Below are positions 8,361 through 16,674 of a stretch of 64,000 nt of DNA, one piece after another (position 1 is the stretch's first letter; each line of letters opens with the position of its first letter). Location: positions 633,992 through 697,991 of the forward strand of contig NZ_CP101322.1 in assembly GCF_024300625.1 (NCBI RefSeq), read 5' to 3'. Source of the DNA: Halovivax gelatinilyticus. GTDB lineage: Archaea > Halobacteriota > Halobacteria > Halobacteriales > Natrialbaceae. The notes beneath the pieces were generated by a model, which saw nothing but the letters and a program-made list of their open reading frames with translations, searched no databases and was not told the origin of the DNA. Position numbers and translations under genes: made by a program.

Positions 8361-8848
8361 GCCGCGCGAGAGGCGTCGAGCCACGGTGGTTCCTCGGTGT
8401 AGGCCCACTCGGCCCACTCGGCCTTCTCACCAGAATAGTACGCGCGATAGGCTGCAACGGGGTCACCCGGAACCCTGTACTGCTCGGGCATCGCCTGCGG
8501 TTTCGGGGTCGGACTCGCGCTCGAAAAGTCGATCTCGTCCGGATCGATTCGGTCGATCACCGTCCAGCTCTTGTGGTCGGTCACCTTCTCGTACCGCTCG
8601 CAAAACTCGGCATTGAGCGCCCGAGCGTGCTCGCGAAGTTCCAGCCAGTTCGCCCGGGATTCGCTCGCCCAGCGGGTGACGGGGTGGTCGCGGTGCGTCG
8701 GCCGGTAGAGAAATTCGCGGTCGCAGCCGTTCTCCCGCGCCGCGGTGCAAAGGACCTGGGCAGCCTCCAAGAGCATCTTGTTCACGTGCTGATCGCAGTG
8801 GTACCGGGCGGCCAGGCGGGGGTTCTCGTCGAGCCAGAAGACGTTCAC
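8354..8848 (-). CDS. Uncharacterised protein of a phage-associated family
   Basis: A 164-residue cytosolic protein beginning NVFWLDENPRLAARYHCDQH and continuing VNKMLLEAAQVLCTAA. It also contains HPVTRWASESRANWLEL and AYRAYYSGEKAEWAEW. I recognise this pattern (YHxDxHxxKM, HPxxxWxxES, AYRxYYxxEK) from small proteins of unknown function in many phages and some prokaryotes. Conserved His, Asp and Lys residues suggest an enzyme. The start is chosen as GTG at 8848, directly before NVFWLDE; an ATG at 8935 would add a non-homologous leader close to the divergent nnr promoter. Function unknown. Confidence 0.7.
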   Translation of the reverse strand: MNVFWLDENPRLAARYHCDQHVNKMLLEAAQVLCTAARENGCDREFLYRPTHRDHPVTRWASESRANWLELREHARALNAEFCERYEKVTDHKSWTVIDRIDPDEIDFSSASPTPKPQAMPEQYRVPGDPVAAYRAYYSGEKAEWAEWAYTEEPPWLDASRAAQ

Positions 8849-8967
8849 GATACGAGAAGGTGACCGACCGTCGAAAGGGTTTCGTCGGGACAAGCGATCA
8901 GGGCGAACTTCCCAGGAACGACCACCATCTCCCACACGTTTTTCGCCGGGCCGGTCGAACTCGGAGT

Positions 8968-10470
8968 ATGATCACGGGCGAACGGATGGCGGCGGTCGAC
9001 GCGAACGCCGCGGCGTTGGGGGTTACACAGGCCCAGTTGATGGAATCGAGCGGGAACGCCGTCGCCCGGACGGTTCGGGACGTGGCTCCGGACGGCGCGA
9101 CGGTGGCGGTCGTCGCGGGACGCGGAAACAACGGCGGCGACGGCTTCGTCGCGGCCCGGTTTCTCGATGGGACGGAAAACGTAGCCGACGAACCGACGTT
9201 CGACGTCACGACCCTGCTTCTCGGCCGGGCCGACCGGATCGGAACGGAGATCGCCCGACGCAACTGGGACGCGCTGGTGGCCGCCGACGCCGACGCTCGG
9301 GAGGTGACCGATTCGGCGACGTTCTCGCTACCCGACGCGGATGTCGTCGTCGACGCCATGCTGGGGACCGGCGTCAGCGGCGACCTCCGCGAACCGGCGG
9401 CGACCGCGGCCGAAGCGATCGCCGACGCGCCGGCGACCGTCATCTCGGTGGACGTCCCGTCCGGGTTCGACGCGAACGACCCGGGCGAACACTCGAGCGA
9501 TCCGGACGAGAACGAGTCGGACGACGCCAGAAATCCGGTCGATGCCGATCACGTCGTGACGTTTCACGACACCAAGCCCGGTCTCGAGGCGCTCGACGCG
9601 GAGGTCACCGTCGCCGACATCGGCATCCCGGCGGCAGCCGAGCGGTACGTCGGGCCCGGCGACGTCTCGCTCGCCGAACCGGCCGACCGGTCGGGTCGCG
9701 CCTACGTCATCGGCGGCGGTCCGTACACCGGCGCGCCGGCGCTCGCTGCACAGGCCGCCCTCAGAGCGGGCATGGAGCTTTCGTTCGTCGCCGCACCCGA
9801 CGCCGTCGCGAGCCAGATCCAGGGCTACGCCGAAGACCTGATCGTCCAGCCTTACGCGGGCGAACACCTGACGACCGACGAAGTTGACGGGCTGCTCGAG
9901 AGCGCGGAGGGCTACGACAACGTCGTCGTCTTCGGTCCCGGGCTGGGACGCGCCGAGGAGAGCCTGGAGGCCGCGCGAGAATTCCTCTCGGCGTACACCG
10001 GCCTCGCCGTCGTCGACGCAGAAGCGCTCGCCGTCGTCCCCGAGATCGAGACCGACGCGACACTGGTCTGTACGCCCAATCGAGGCGAACTGGCCCTAAT
10101 GGGCGGACCCGAAACGGACGACCTCCGGGAGTCGGCGGGCGATATCGAATCCGTCGCGGCGGATCTGGGCCACGTCGTCCTCGCGAAGGGCGTCGACGAC
10201 GTGATCACCGACGGCGAGCGAACCCGCGTCTGCCGCGTCGGCGTCCCTGGAATGGCCGTCGGCGGCACCGGCGACCTCCTCGCCGGTATAACGGCCGCCC
10301 TGCTTGAAGACGCGGAGCCGTTTGAGGCGGCCTGCGCCGCCGCCTACGTCAACGGACGCGTCGGCGAACGACTCGCCGAGCGCTGGGGTCACGGTGACGG
10401 TCTCGGGATAACGGCGTCCGACCTGCTAACCGAGATTCCCGGCGTCCTGTGGGGTGAGGGCGATGGGTGA
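8968..10470 (+). CDS. nnr: Bifunctional NAD(P)H-hydrate repair enzyme Nnr
   Basis: A 500-residue fusion of two repair activities for damaged NAD(P)H. The N-terminal YjeF_N domain (about 1-215) is the NAD(P)HX epimerase, with the GRGNNGGDGF motif at 51-60. The C-terminal ribokinase-like domain (about 230-500) is the ADP-dependent NAD(P)HX dehydratase, with GPGLGRAEES and the GGTGDLLAG motif near 432-440. An Asp/Glu-rich insertion (about residues 170-190) is a halophilic embellishment. ATG 8968 starts at MITGERM, the usual family start. moaC overlaps its last 8 nt, so the two form an operon. Confidence 0.92.
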   Translation: MITGERMAAVDANAAALGVTQAQLMESSGNAVARTVRDVAPDGATVAVVAGRGNNGGDGFVAARFLDGTENVADEPTFDVTTLLLGRADRIGTEIARRNWDALVAADADAREVTDSATFSLPDADVVVDAMLGTGVSGDLREPAATAAEAIADAPATVISVDVPSGFDANDPGEHSSDPDENESDDARNPVDADHVVTFHDTKPGLEALDAEVTVADIGIPAAAERYVGPGDVSLAEPADRSGRAYVIGGGPYTGAPALAAQAALRAGMELSFVAAPDAVASQIQGYAEDLIVQPYAGEHLTTDEVDGLLESAEGYDNVVVFGPGLGRAEESLEAAREFLSAYTGLAVVDAEALAVVPEIETDATLVCTPNRGELALMGGPETDDLRESAGDIESVAADLGHVVLAKGVDDVITDGERTRVCRVGVPGMAVGGTGDLLAGITAALLEDAEPFEAACAAAYVNGRVGERLAERWGHGDGLGITASDLLTEIPGVLWGEGDG

Positions 10471-11020
10471 CGATCAGCCGACCCGCGACGCCGAGACCGA
10501 CGCGGCGAGTTCGGACGCAACGGAGGATTCTGCCGGTTCGGAAGGAGACCTCACCCACACCACCGCCGACGGCGACGTCCAGATGGTCGACGTGGGACGG
10601 AAGCCGGACACGAGACGGCGGGCCGTGGCCGCCGGCCGGATTCGTCTGCGCGAGAGTACCGTCGAGGCGATCCGGGCCGACGAGGTCGGCAAGGGCGACG
10701 TCCTCGCGACCGCCCGCGTCGGGGCGATCCAGGCCGTCAAGCACACCTGGGAGACGATTCCGATGTGTCACCAGATTCCGATCACGAACGTCGAGACCGA
10801 CTTCGAACTCGGGGACGACGCCATAGAGATCGACGTCGCCGTCGAGACGACCGGCAAGACGGGCTGCGAGATGGAGGCCCTCGAAGGCGTGACGACCGGA
10901 CTGAACGTCGTCTGGGACATGGTCAAAGCCGTCGAGAAAGACGACGACGGGGGGTATCCGGAGACGCGTATCGAGGACGTTCGGGTGCTAGAGAAGCGAA
11001 AGGATGCGATCGATACGTGA
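10463..11020 (+). CDS. moaC: Cyclic pyranopterin monophosphate synthase MoaC
   Basis: A 185-residue MoaC, which acts in the first stage of molybdenum cofactor synthesis and makes cyclic pyranopterin monophosphate from the MoaA product. After an acidic 30-residue leader it shows MVDVGRKPDTRRRAVA, then KHTWETIPMCHQIPI and KTGCEMEALEGVTTG, the core motifs of the family. It overlaps the nnr stop by 8 nt (ATGGGTGA), so it is translationally coupled. The other molybdopterin genes are not in the window. Confidence 0.93.
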   Translation: MGDDQPTRDAETDAASSDATEDSAGSEGDLTHTTADGDVQMVDVGRKPDTRRRAVAAGRIRLRESTVEAIRADEVGKGDVLATARVGAIQAVKHTWETIPMCHQIPITNVETDFELGDDAIEIDVAVETTGKTGCEMEALEGVTTGLNVVWDMVKAVEKDDDGGYPETRIEDVRVLEKRKDAIDT

Positions 11021-11070
11021 CAGTGGAGAGGGACAGAAGGTACTTTTCGCCGCGTCCACTACGGCAGGGT

Positions 11071-12105
11071 ATGACCGAGGGGCAGGACGGACCTGCGGGA
11101 GACGAGAAGCCGACACCGGATCCGGAACCCGTCGCCGATCCGAGTGACGCGTTCCAGGCGCTCGGGAACGAGATCAGGACGGACATCCTGTCGACGGTCC
11201 TCGACGCCTCGGATCGCGACACCGCCAGCCTCTCCTTTTCGACGCTGTTCGACGCGTCAGACGTCGACACCACGGCGGGATTCTCCTATCACCTCGACGA
11301 ACTCGTCGGGCCGTACCTCGAGAAGGACGACAGCGGCTACGCGTTGACCTACGCCGGGCGCAAGGTCGCCCGTGCCGTCGAGGCGGGCGCCTACACGGAC
11401 CGGGTGTCTGGGTCGTCGGTCCCCATCGACGATCCGTGTCCGTTCTGTGCGGAGCCTCGTCTCGCAGCGACGACGAGCGACAACGTGGTGACGATCGACT
11501 GCGGTGACTGCGATCGATCGATCCTCACGCTCGGCTTCCCGCCGACGGGCTTTACCGCCCACGAGGATCGCCTCCCCGAGGCGTTCGACCGCCATCACCG
11601 CCATCGGCTCTCCCTGCTTTCCGACGGGGTTTGTCCGGAGTGTAGCGGACGCGTCGACCGTGACATCACCCCGATCACCGCGGACGGGGGCGAACCGATC
11701 GCACCGGCTCAGTCCGACGAATCGGACGCCGTTCCGGAGCCAGTCCAGACGACGTTCGTGTGTCGCCAGTGTGGCTACGACCTCCGCTGTCCCGTCACGC
11801 TCACCGTCCTCGAGCACCCGGCCGTCGTGTCATTTTACGACGATCACGACGAATCGGTCCGGGAGCGTCCCATCTGGAACGTCGGCCGCGAGTGGCGCGA
11901 GACGCCGCTTTCGTACGACCCGATCGCCGTCTGCGTCTCCGTTACGCTAGAGGAGGAGACGCTGGAGTGTTACGTCGACGAAACGGGATCGGTCGTCACA
12001 ACGCGACGACTCGACGAATCGAGCGGAGACAGCGAGTCGAGTCGTGCAGGCGACGACGCGACCGATGTCGACGCCGAGTCGGCCGCGAAAGCGGACGCCG
12101 CCTGA
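11071..12105 (+). CDS. ArsR-like winged-helix regulator with zinc-ribbon domains
   Basis: A 344-residue protein. Residues about 30-105 form a winged helix (DAFQALGNEIRTDILSTVLD, then FSYHLDELVGPYLEK) of the haloarchaeal ArsR-like type. The C-terminal two thirds have three cysteine pairs or clusters: CPFC/CGDC, CPEC and CRQCG, consistent with two treble-clef or ribbon folds as in haloarchaeal DUF7351-like proteins. It is probably a DNA-binding transcription regulator with a metal-dependent sensor part. The tail is acidic and disordered. It lies 50 bp after moaC with its own likely promoter. The regulon is unknown. Confidence 0.72.
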   Translation: MTEGQDGPAGDEKPTPDPEPVADPSDAFQALGNEIRTDILSTVLDASDRDTASLSFSTLFDASDVDTTAGFSYHLDELVGPYLEKDDSGYALTYAGRKVARAVEAGAYTDRVSGSSVPIDDPCPFCAEPRLAATTSDNVVTIDCGDCDRSILTLGFPPTGFTAHEDRLPEAFDRHHRHRLSLLSDGVCPECSGRVDRDITPITADGGEPIAPAQSDESDAVPEPVQTTFVCRQCGYDLRCPVTLTVLEHPAVVSFYDDHDESVRERPIWNVGREWRETPLSYDPIAVCVSVTLEEETLECYVDETGSVVTTRRLDESSGDSESSRAGDDATDVDAESAAKADAA

Positions 12106-12128
12106 ATCGATTCCCCTGGCGGCGATCC

Positions 12129-12994
12129 TCAGGAGGCCACGTTTTCGAGAACGTCTGCGATCTCCGCTGTCGATCGGCGGGCGGTTGCCGATCCTCGCCC
12201 GATCGTGAGACACTCGTAGGCAGACGGATTCGGCTCATTATCGGTTTTTGCGAGGGCACCGAGCGCCATCGAAACGCCGTCCGAAGCGGTGAGTTCGTCG
12301 GTCGGCGTCGTTTCGAGGACGTCCTCTAGGCGCTCTCTGAGGTCCGAAGTCGCGTCCCCGATACCCACGGCCTGCCAGCCGTACGGCGTCCCGCCGGGTT
12401 CTACCTCGAACAGGTGACCCGTCCCGTCGGCCTCGTCGGTTCCCCGCTTCGGGGTGGAGACACTTCGGGTCGGGTCGACGCCCGCGACCAGCAGTGCGGC
12501 CCCGAACGGTCGCGATCCGGCCGTCTGTGTCGACTCCTGAACGTGATCGGCGAGTGCGGTCGTCACGGACTCGACGGGAGCCCGTTCGCCGTACTGGAGT
12601 CGATGGCGCTGCGCGACCACTCGAGCGTGCTCGACGAGTTGGCGGGCGTCAGCGGCGTGGCCCGCCGACGCGATGGCGAGGTGGTCGTCGACGGGCGGTC
12701 GTGTTCGAGTTCGTACAGCCGACGTTCTGCGCGAAGCTGGTCGACCAGCGACTGTGCATCGCTCACCCCGCCGGCGAAGGCGACCGCTGCGCGATTCCCG
12801 ATCGGTTCGACCTTCTGCATCGACTGGTTCGTTACGAACCGCCCGCCGAGGCTCGCTCGCGCATCCGCTCCGATGACGACGCCGTCGGAACCGGCGAGTC
12901 CGACCACCGTCGTCCCTGTGGTGAGTTCGGTCGATACATCCGCAGTCGTCGTGTGCGCGGTCGTTTCTGGAACCGCGCCGTCGATTCGGTCCAT
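12129..12994 (-). pseudogene. Frameshifted hybrid proteasome subunit (beta-type N-half, alpha-type C-half)
   Basis: Starting at ATG 12994, the product has a beta-type proteasome N-terminus: TTGTTVVGLAGSDGVVIGAD, ASLGGRFVTNQSMQKVEPI, then a first helix AGGVSDAQSLVDQLRAERR ending LYELEHDRP (about 12680). Here the frame breaks. One frame over, the sequence continues directly with an alpha-type segment: DDHLAIASAGHAADARQLVE, HRLQYGERAPVESVTTALAD, HVQESTQTAGSRPFGAALL, then GGTPYGWQAVGIG, ending at 12129. The alpha part repeats the same structural helix, so both parental helices are present. The total of 866 nt is not a multiple of three. This looks like a deletion fusing two neighbouring paralogues and leaving a broken gene. 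A programmed shift or a sequencing error cannot be excluded. Confidence 0.7.
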
Positions 12995-13028
12995 ACCCGG
13001 AACACGGTCCAACCCGGAATAATTGTTA

Positions 13029-13046
13029 GCTAAAATATATTTTAGC
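13029..13046. promoter_or_regulatory. 18-bp perfect palindrome in divergent promoter region
   Basis: GCTAAAATATATTTTAGC is a perfect 18-bp palindrome between the proteasome-like gene (start 12994) and glmM (start 13157). Its AT core can act as a TATA box for the leftward gene, and the symmetry would also suit a dimeric regulator. Confidence 0.5.
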
Positions 13047-13156
13047 CGGATCGGGGAACGAACGTCGGACGACCGCCGTCGCCGATCCGGATCCACGAGG
13101 GCCACTCGACTCGCCGGGTCAGTGGGTCTAAGTAGTCGCTCGCGCAAGCCCGACAC

Positions 13157-14581
13157 ATGACGCTGTTCGGGACGGCCGGAATCAGGGGGCCGGTCGCGGA
13201 GACGGTGACGCCGTCGCTGGCGATGGCGGTCGGGCGAGCGGTCGCTCGCGACGCGGAGGGAGCCACCGTCGTCCTCGGATACGACGGACGCGAGACGAGC
13301 GAGACGCTCGCGGCGGCGATGGCCGCCGGGCTCTCGGCCGGTGGAGCGGCGGTCCGACGACTCGGTCGCGTCCCGACGCCGACGCTCGCGTACGCCTCGC
13401 GCGGCCAGCGCGGGGTGATGATCACGGCCAGTCACAACCCGCCGGCGGACAACGGGATCAAACTCTTCTGCGACGGCGTCGAGTACGATCGCGACGCCGA
13501 ACGGGCGATCGAAACGGGCGTCGAAACGGCCCGGGAATCCGCGTGGGATCGGTGGGGGACCATCGAACGGGCAGACGCCATGGGCGAGTACCTGGCGGAC
13601 GTCGCCGCGTACGTCGGCGAGCGATTCGAGGGCCTGAGGGCCGAAGAGGGCCGGCCGCTCGACGGACTCTCGATCGCCGTCGACTGCGGGACCGGCGTCG
13701 GCGGGGAGGCGACCCCGCAGGTGCTCGGCCGTCTCGGCGCCGACGTCACCGCACTCAACGCCAACGTCGACGGCCACTTCCCGGCCAGAGAGAGCAAGCC
13801 CACGCCGGAAACGCTGACCGACCTCGCCGCGTTCCTCGAAGAAGGGACCGACGACCTCGGGCTCGCTCACGACGGCGACGCCGATAGACTCGTCGTGCTC
13901 GGTCCGGACGGGACCGTCGTCCACGAGGACACCGTCCTCGCCGTCGTCGCGGCCCACTACGTCGAGGAATCTACCGCATCCGACCCCGTCGTCGTGACGA
14001 CGCCGAACGCCTCGGCCCGGATCGACGAGCGAGTTCGAGCGGCGGGCGGGCGGGTCGAGCGCGTCCGACTCGGCGCGCTCCACGAAGGGATCGCCCGCGT
14101 CGAGGAGGCGGCGAGCAACGGGACGGCCGGCAGCGCCAGTGAGACGGCCGTCGTCTTCGCCGCCGAGCCCTGGAAACACATCCATCCCGCGTTCGGCGGC
14201 TGGATCGACGGGGTCGTCAGCGCCGCGATGGTCGCCGGCCTCGTCGCGGCGGCGGGCGACGTCGAGACGCTTCGCGACCCGATCACCGAACGACCGTACC
14301 GAAAGGTGAGCGTCACGTGTCCCGACGATCGAAAGGAAGCCGTCATGGCCAAGCTCGATTCGGACCTTCCCGAACGCTTCCCAGAGGGAACGGTCGAGAC
14401 GGACTACGGCGTTCGGATCGAACTCCCCGACGCTTCGTGGCTGCTCGTCCGGCCCAGCGGGACGGAGCCCTACGTCAGGCTGTACGCCGAGAGCGACGAG
14501 GTCGAAACGCTCGTCGCGGTTGCGACGAGCGTGATCGAAGCGGCCGTCGAAGAATCGTCCGATGAAAAACCCTCGCGGTAG
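13157..14581 (+). CDS. glmM: Phosphoglucosamine mutase family protein
   Basis: A 474-residue alpha-D-phosphohexomutase that interconverts sugar 6- and 1-phosphates, most likely glucosamine phosphates for UDP-GlcNAc and glycan synthesis. The phosphoserine loop TASHNPPADNG places the catalytic Ser92; the metal-binding loop is HDGDADRL; the sugar-binding loop AEPWKHI differs from the usual GEESG/GEQSG; the phosphate-binding loop is RPSGTEPYVRLYAES. All four domains are present. It starts MTLFGTAGIRG, typical of archaeal GlmM/phosphomannomutase proteins, which are hard to tell apart by sequence. Confidence 0.88.
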   Translation: MTLFGTAGIRGPVAETVTPSLAMAVGRAVARDAEGATVVLGYDGRETSETLAAAMAAGLSAGGAAVRRLGRVPTPTLAYASRGQRGVMITASHNPPADNGIKLFCDGVEYDRDAERAIETGVETARESAWDRWGTIERADAMGEYLADVAAYVGERFEGLRAEEGRPLDGLSIAVDCGTGVGGEATPQVLGRLGADVTALNANVDGHFPARESKPTPETLTDLAAFLEEGTDDLGLAHDGDADRLVVLGPDGTVVHEDTVLAVVAAHYVEESTASDPVVVTTPNASARIDERVRAAGGRVERVRLGALHEGIARVEEAASNGTAGSASETAVVFAAEPWKHIHPAFGGWIDGVVSAAMVAGLVAAAGDVETLRDPITERPYRKVSVTCPDDRKEAVMAKLDSDLPERFPEGTVETDYGVRIELPDASWLLVRPSGTEPYVRLYAESDEVETLVAVATSVIEAAVEESSDEKPSR

Positions 14582-14621
14582 CCATCGGTAGGCCAATGAC
14601 GCTTCGAGAGTATACACGGGT

Positions 14622-15026
14622 ATGAACGACCTCGTCGAACGCGCGCGCGAGATTCAGCGAACCGCCCACGTTCCCTACTCCGAGTACCGCGTCGGAGCCG
14701 CACTCGAAACGGCCGACGGCACGGTGGTTACGGGCTGTAACCTGGAGAACGTCAACTTCTCGAACAGCCTCCACGCAGAGGAGGTGGCGATCGCCGAAGC
14801 CGTCAAGAACGGCCACCGCGAGTTCACCAGGCTGGCCGTCAGCTCCGACCGGCGTGACGGCGTCACCCCCTGTGGAATGTGTCGCCAGACGCTCGCGGAA
14901 TTCTGCGAGGCCGATCTCGTCGTCGGCTGCGACGAGGGTGACGACGAATCGGGCGAACCGATCGTTGCGGAGTACACCCTGGGCGAGTTGCTCCCGGCGG
15001 CGATGAATCAGGAGTACTTGGAGTGA
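14622..15026 (+). CDS. cdd: Cytidine deaminase
   Basis: A 134-residue zinc enzyme converting (deoxy)cytidine to (deoxy)uridine in pyrimidine salvage. The motif HAEEVA (His51 zinc ligand, Glu53 proton shuttle) and PCGMC (Cys84, Cys87 zinc ligands) are complete, and the N-terminus has the usual PYSEYRVGAAL. The last 180 nt (14847-15026) are repeated at 16681-16860 with about 16 mismatches. Its natural partner in salvage, a nucleoside phosphorylase, lies at 17382. Confidence 0.94.
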   Translation: MNDLVERAREIQRTAHVPYSEYRVGAALETADGTVVTGCNLENVNFSNSLHAEEVAIAEAVKNGHREFTRLAVSSDRRDGVTPCGMCRQTLAEFCEADLVVGCDEGDDESGEPIVAEYTLGELLPAAMNQEYLE

Positions 15027-15138
15027 GACGGTACTCGGTCGGGTGAATGTACTAGATCACGTTCTCGAGTCGATCCCGCAGAATCGTCCGGTGACAGCGC
15101 TTTTTCGCCGTGGACTCGAAGCACACCAGCGTGATCGA
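14847..15138. repeat. Left copy of a direct duplication flanking the island
   Basis: This segment holds the last 180 nt of cdd plus the 3' end of a convergent DUF488 gene. It is repeated in the same orientation at 16675-16966. Over the 180 cdd nucleotides I count about 16 mismatches (about 91 percent identity) and no gaps; the DUF488 part is also closely similar. Confidence 0.85.
15052..15138 (-). pseudogene. 3' fragment of a DUF488 gene
   Basis: Read leftward this encodes SITLVCFESTAKKRCHRTIL then RDRLENVI and a stop, matching the C-terminus of the complete gene at 16868-17326 (SITLVCFENTAKKRCHRTIL). The upstream part is missing: similarity stops at about 15138, where the island begins. It has no start and cannot be functional alone. 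Confidence 0.8.
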
Positions 15139-15256
15139 AACGTTCCTCAAAAGAGTGTCAGAGACGATATTTCTCGCGTACCAGGTATGACACGCGTCGG
15201 ACAACATTATCCCGTTCCAACAGGCGTTTCAGCACGTCAGTACTAGCGTAAGAGGC

Positions 15257-15556
15257 CTACTCACTTTTCGAAAGGCGCAGATCCGACGTTGCTGAGCCCT
15301 CGTGCAACACGAACGTCACGATACCAGCGATGGTTGTCACGCAATAGAGACTGGCTAACTGAATCGTTGACAGCGAGATCGGCCTCGTGTTGACAACTAA
15401 TATCATCAATAAGAACGCCCAAGTAAGTATGAAGAATATCCATCCATAAATTTCCATCCGATCTGCACTCCCTATGATTTCAACCAATATTAATAATATT
15501 AATGATACATATAGTATAATTAGCAACCCGAATATAGTGAAATCCGTAGCTACCAT
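15257..15556 (-). CDS. Small three-helix membrane protein, candidate halocin immunity/export partner
   Basis: A 99-residue very hydrophobic protein with predicted membrane segments at about residues 8-28, 37-55 and 62-84, and a short charged tail. It starts 58 nt after the stop of the upstream halocin-like gene in the same direction, so both could share a transcript. AT-rich codons set it apart from the surrounding chromosome. Small membrane proteins next to peptide toxin genes are often immunity or export factors; that is inference from position only. No known family was recognised. Confidence 0.55.
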   Translation of the reverse strand: MVATDFTIFGLLIILYVSLILLILVEIIGSADRMEIYGWIFFILTWAFLLMILVVNTRPISLSTIQLASLYCVTTIAGIVTFVLHEGSATSDLRLSKSE

Positions 15557-15614
15557 GCGGGAACTCCGATCCGAGCGATTTCATTCACACGTTTGGATTG
15601 CATTCCTAACACCA

Positions 15615-16556
15615 TCAGCACCTAGGCAGTTCTTCGTTAAAGAAGCCCTCCGAAACCCTCATTGAGTCATCATTGGCTACACTAAAGTCGGAGCAATTGA
15701 AATCCTGTTCCAGAAGCCAACTTTGTTCAACATCCTCTTGGACAGTTACTGTACTAGAGAAACAGTGAACAGTCGAAATGCCAGCAAGTCCTGCCCCAAT
15801 TAAACATGAACCACACGTAATTCGTGAAGGGTCAAAAATACAAGCACTACATCCCAACCCAGCAAAACCTGCAGTAGCTATCGCTAATGCCGTACAGCCC
15901 CACTTAGCATCAGACCCGATCTCAACATCGACCCTGCAACAACCGTCTCCACCATCGCCAGGCCCCTCAATTGGGTCAGTTGAATTGGAACCCAGATCAG
16001 TGGAGTCTGTTGCAATTGCATCGTCTCGGAACTCTCGATCCCGAACGCTAATCGTTCCATCATCACACGTTATTACCGAGATCTCATCCCAACCGAACAA
16101 ACCAGTGGCTCGCTTTCTGCGTTCATTGTTCGGAGTAGGAATTTTTCGGACGTGATGAGCAACCGTATTCTGTGGTAAATCTAGGCCCACTGTGTCGTTC
16201 CCGATCCAGATAACGACCATCTCTTCGTCAGCAACGATCTGTCGTCCTGGTATCGTTCTTTCAGCGTCGGCGACGATAAGATCGTAAAAGCCACCGGATT
16301 CCGTATTTGTAACTCGTCTCGCTTCTATTTGGTCTTCCAGAATCTGCCACCCACGTGACTCGTTATGGGATTCGATTTTTTGAAACGCATCGTCGGAAAA
16401 CGCATCTGTAAGGACACGCTGACGAGTATGGCCGTCGAATGATTCGACAGTCACGTCACTCGTATCATCAGCGCTAGTCTCTGCACTAGCTGAATTCACC
16501 GAACCGATTCCGATCGACGCCGAACCGATTGATTGAAGTATTTTTCTTCGTTGCAT
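15615..16556 (-). CDS. Halocin C8-like precursor (secreted, cysteine-rich C-terminus)
   Basis: A 313-residue protein. The N-terminus MQRRKILQSIGSASIGIGSV followed by NSASA resembles a Tat signal peptide with cleavage near residue 25. Residues about 30-200 form a soluble domain. Residues 206-313 hold ten cysteines (206, 207, 221, 236, 239, 248, 251, 265, 288, 313) and two Gly/Ala-rich hydrophobic stretches (ALAIATAGFAGLGCSAC and SCLIGAGLAGIS). This plan matches halocin C8 (ProC8): Tat signal, an immunity-type domain (HalI), then a C-terminal peptide that in HalC8 also has ten cysteines. A TATA-like element at about 16575-16585 fits a nearly leaderless start. The cleavage site is not evident. 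The assignment rests on architecture, not on a database match. Confidence 0.6.
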   Translation of the reverse strand: MQRRKILQSIGSASIGIGSVNSASAETSADDTSDVTVESFDGHTRQRVLTDAFSDDAFQKIESHNESRGWQILEDQIEARRVTNTESGGFYDLIVADAERTIPGRQIVADEEMVVIWIGNDTVGLDLPQNTVAHHVRKIPTPNNERRKRATGLFGWDEISVITCDDGTISVRDREFRDDAIATDSTDLGSNSTDPIEGPGDGGDGCCRVDVEIGSDAKWGCTALAIATAGFAGLGCSACIFDPSRITCGSCLIGAGLAGISTVHCFSSTVTVQEDVEQSWLLEQDFNCSDFSVANDDSMRVSEGFFNEELPRC

Positions 16557-16674
16557 ACATCCAATTTCAGCAACAACTATATAATAATTCCCATTGTGAT
16601 TTCTATTGGCCCTAACCTTCGGTTACTTCCTGCTCGTTCTCGACTATCGATAGATACAAACGGTCTCGTCAAAC

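Larger units (their letters stand above)
15139..16674. mobile_element. Inserted gene island with halocin-like precursor
   Basis: About 1.5 kb of visibly AT-richer DNA sits between two copies of the cdd/DUF488 3' ends. The outer genes (cdd on the left, DUF488 on the right) are complete and the inner copies are truncated. That is the pattern left when a circular DNA carrying a homologous cdd-DUF488 segment integrates by a single crossover. No integrase, transposase or terminal inverted repeat is visible. It contains two leftward genes: a cysteine-rich secreted protein and a small membrane protein. Confidence 0.6.

Noticed and set aside
13058-14617. Upstream extension of the leftward proteasome-like frame through glmM
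   Set aside because: The frame stays open because it is antisense to glmM; proteasome similarity begins only at the ATG at 12994.
15139-16674. Island as an IS element or integrase-type genomic island
   Set aside because: No transposase, integrase, tRNA target or terminal inverted repeats could be seen; only the duplicated gene ends mark its borders.
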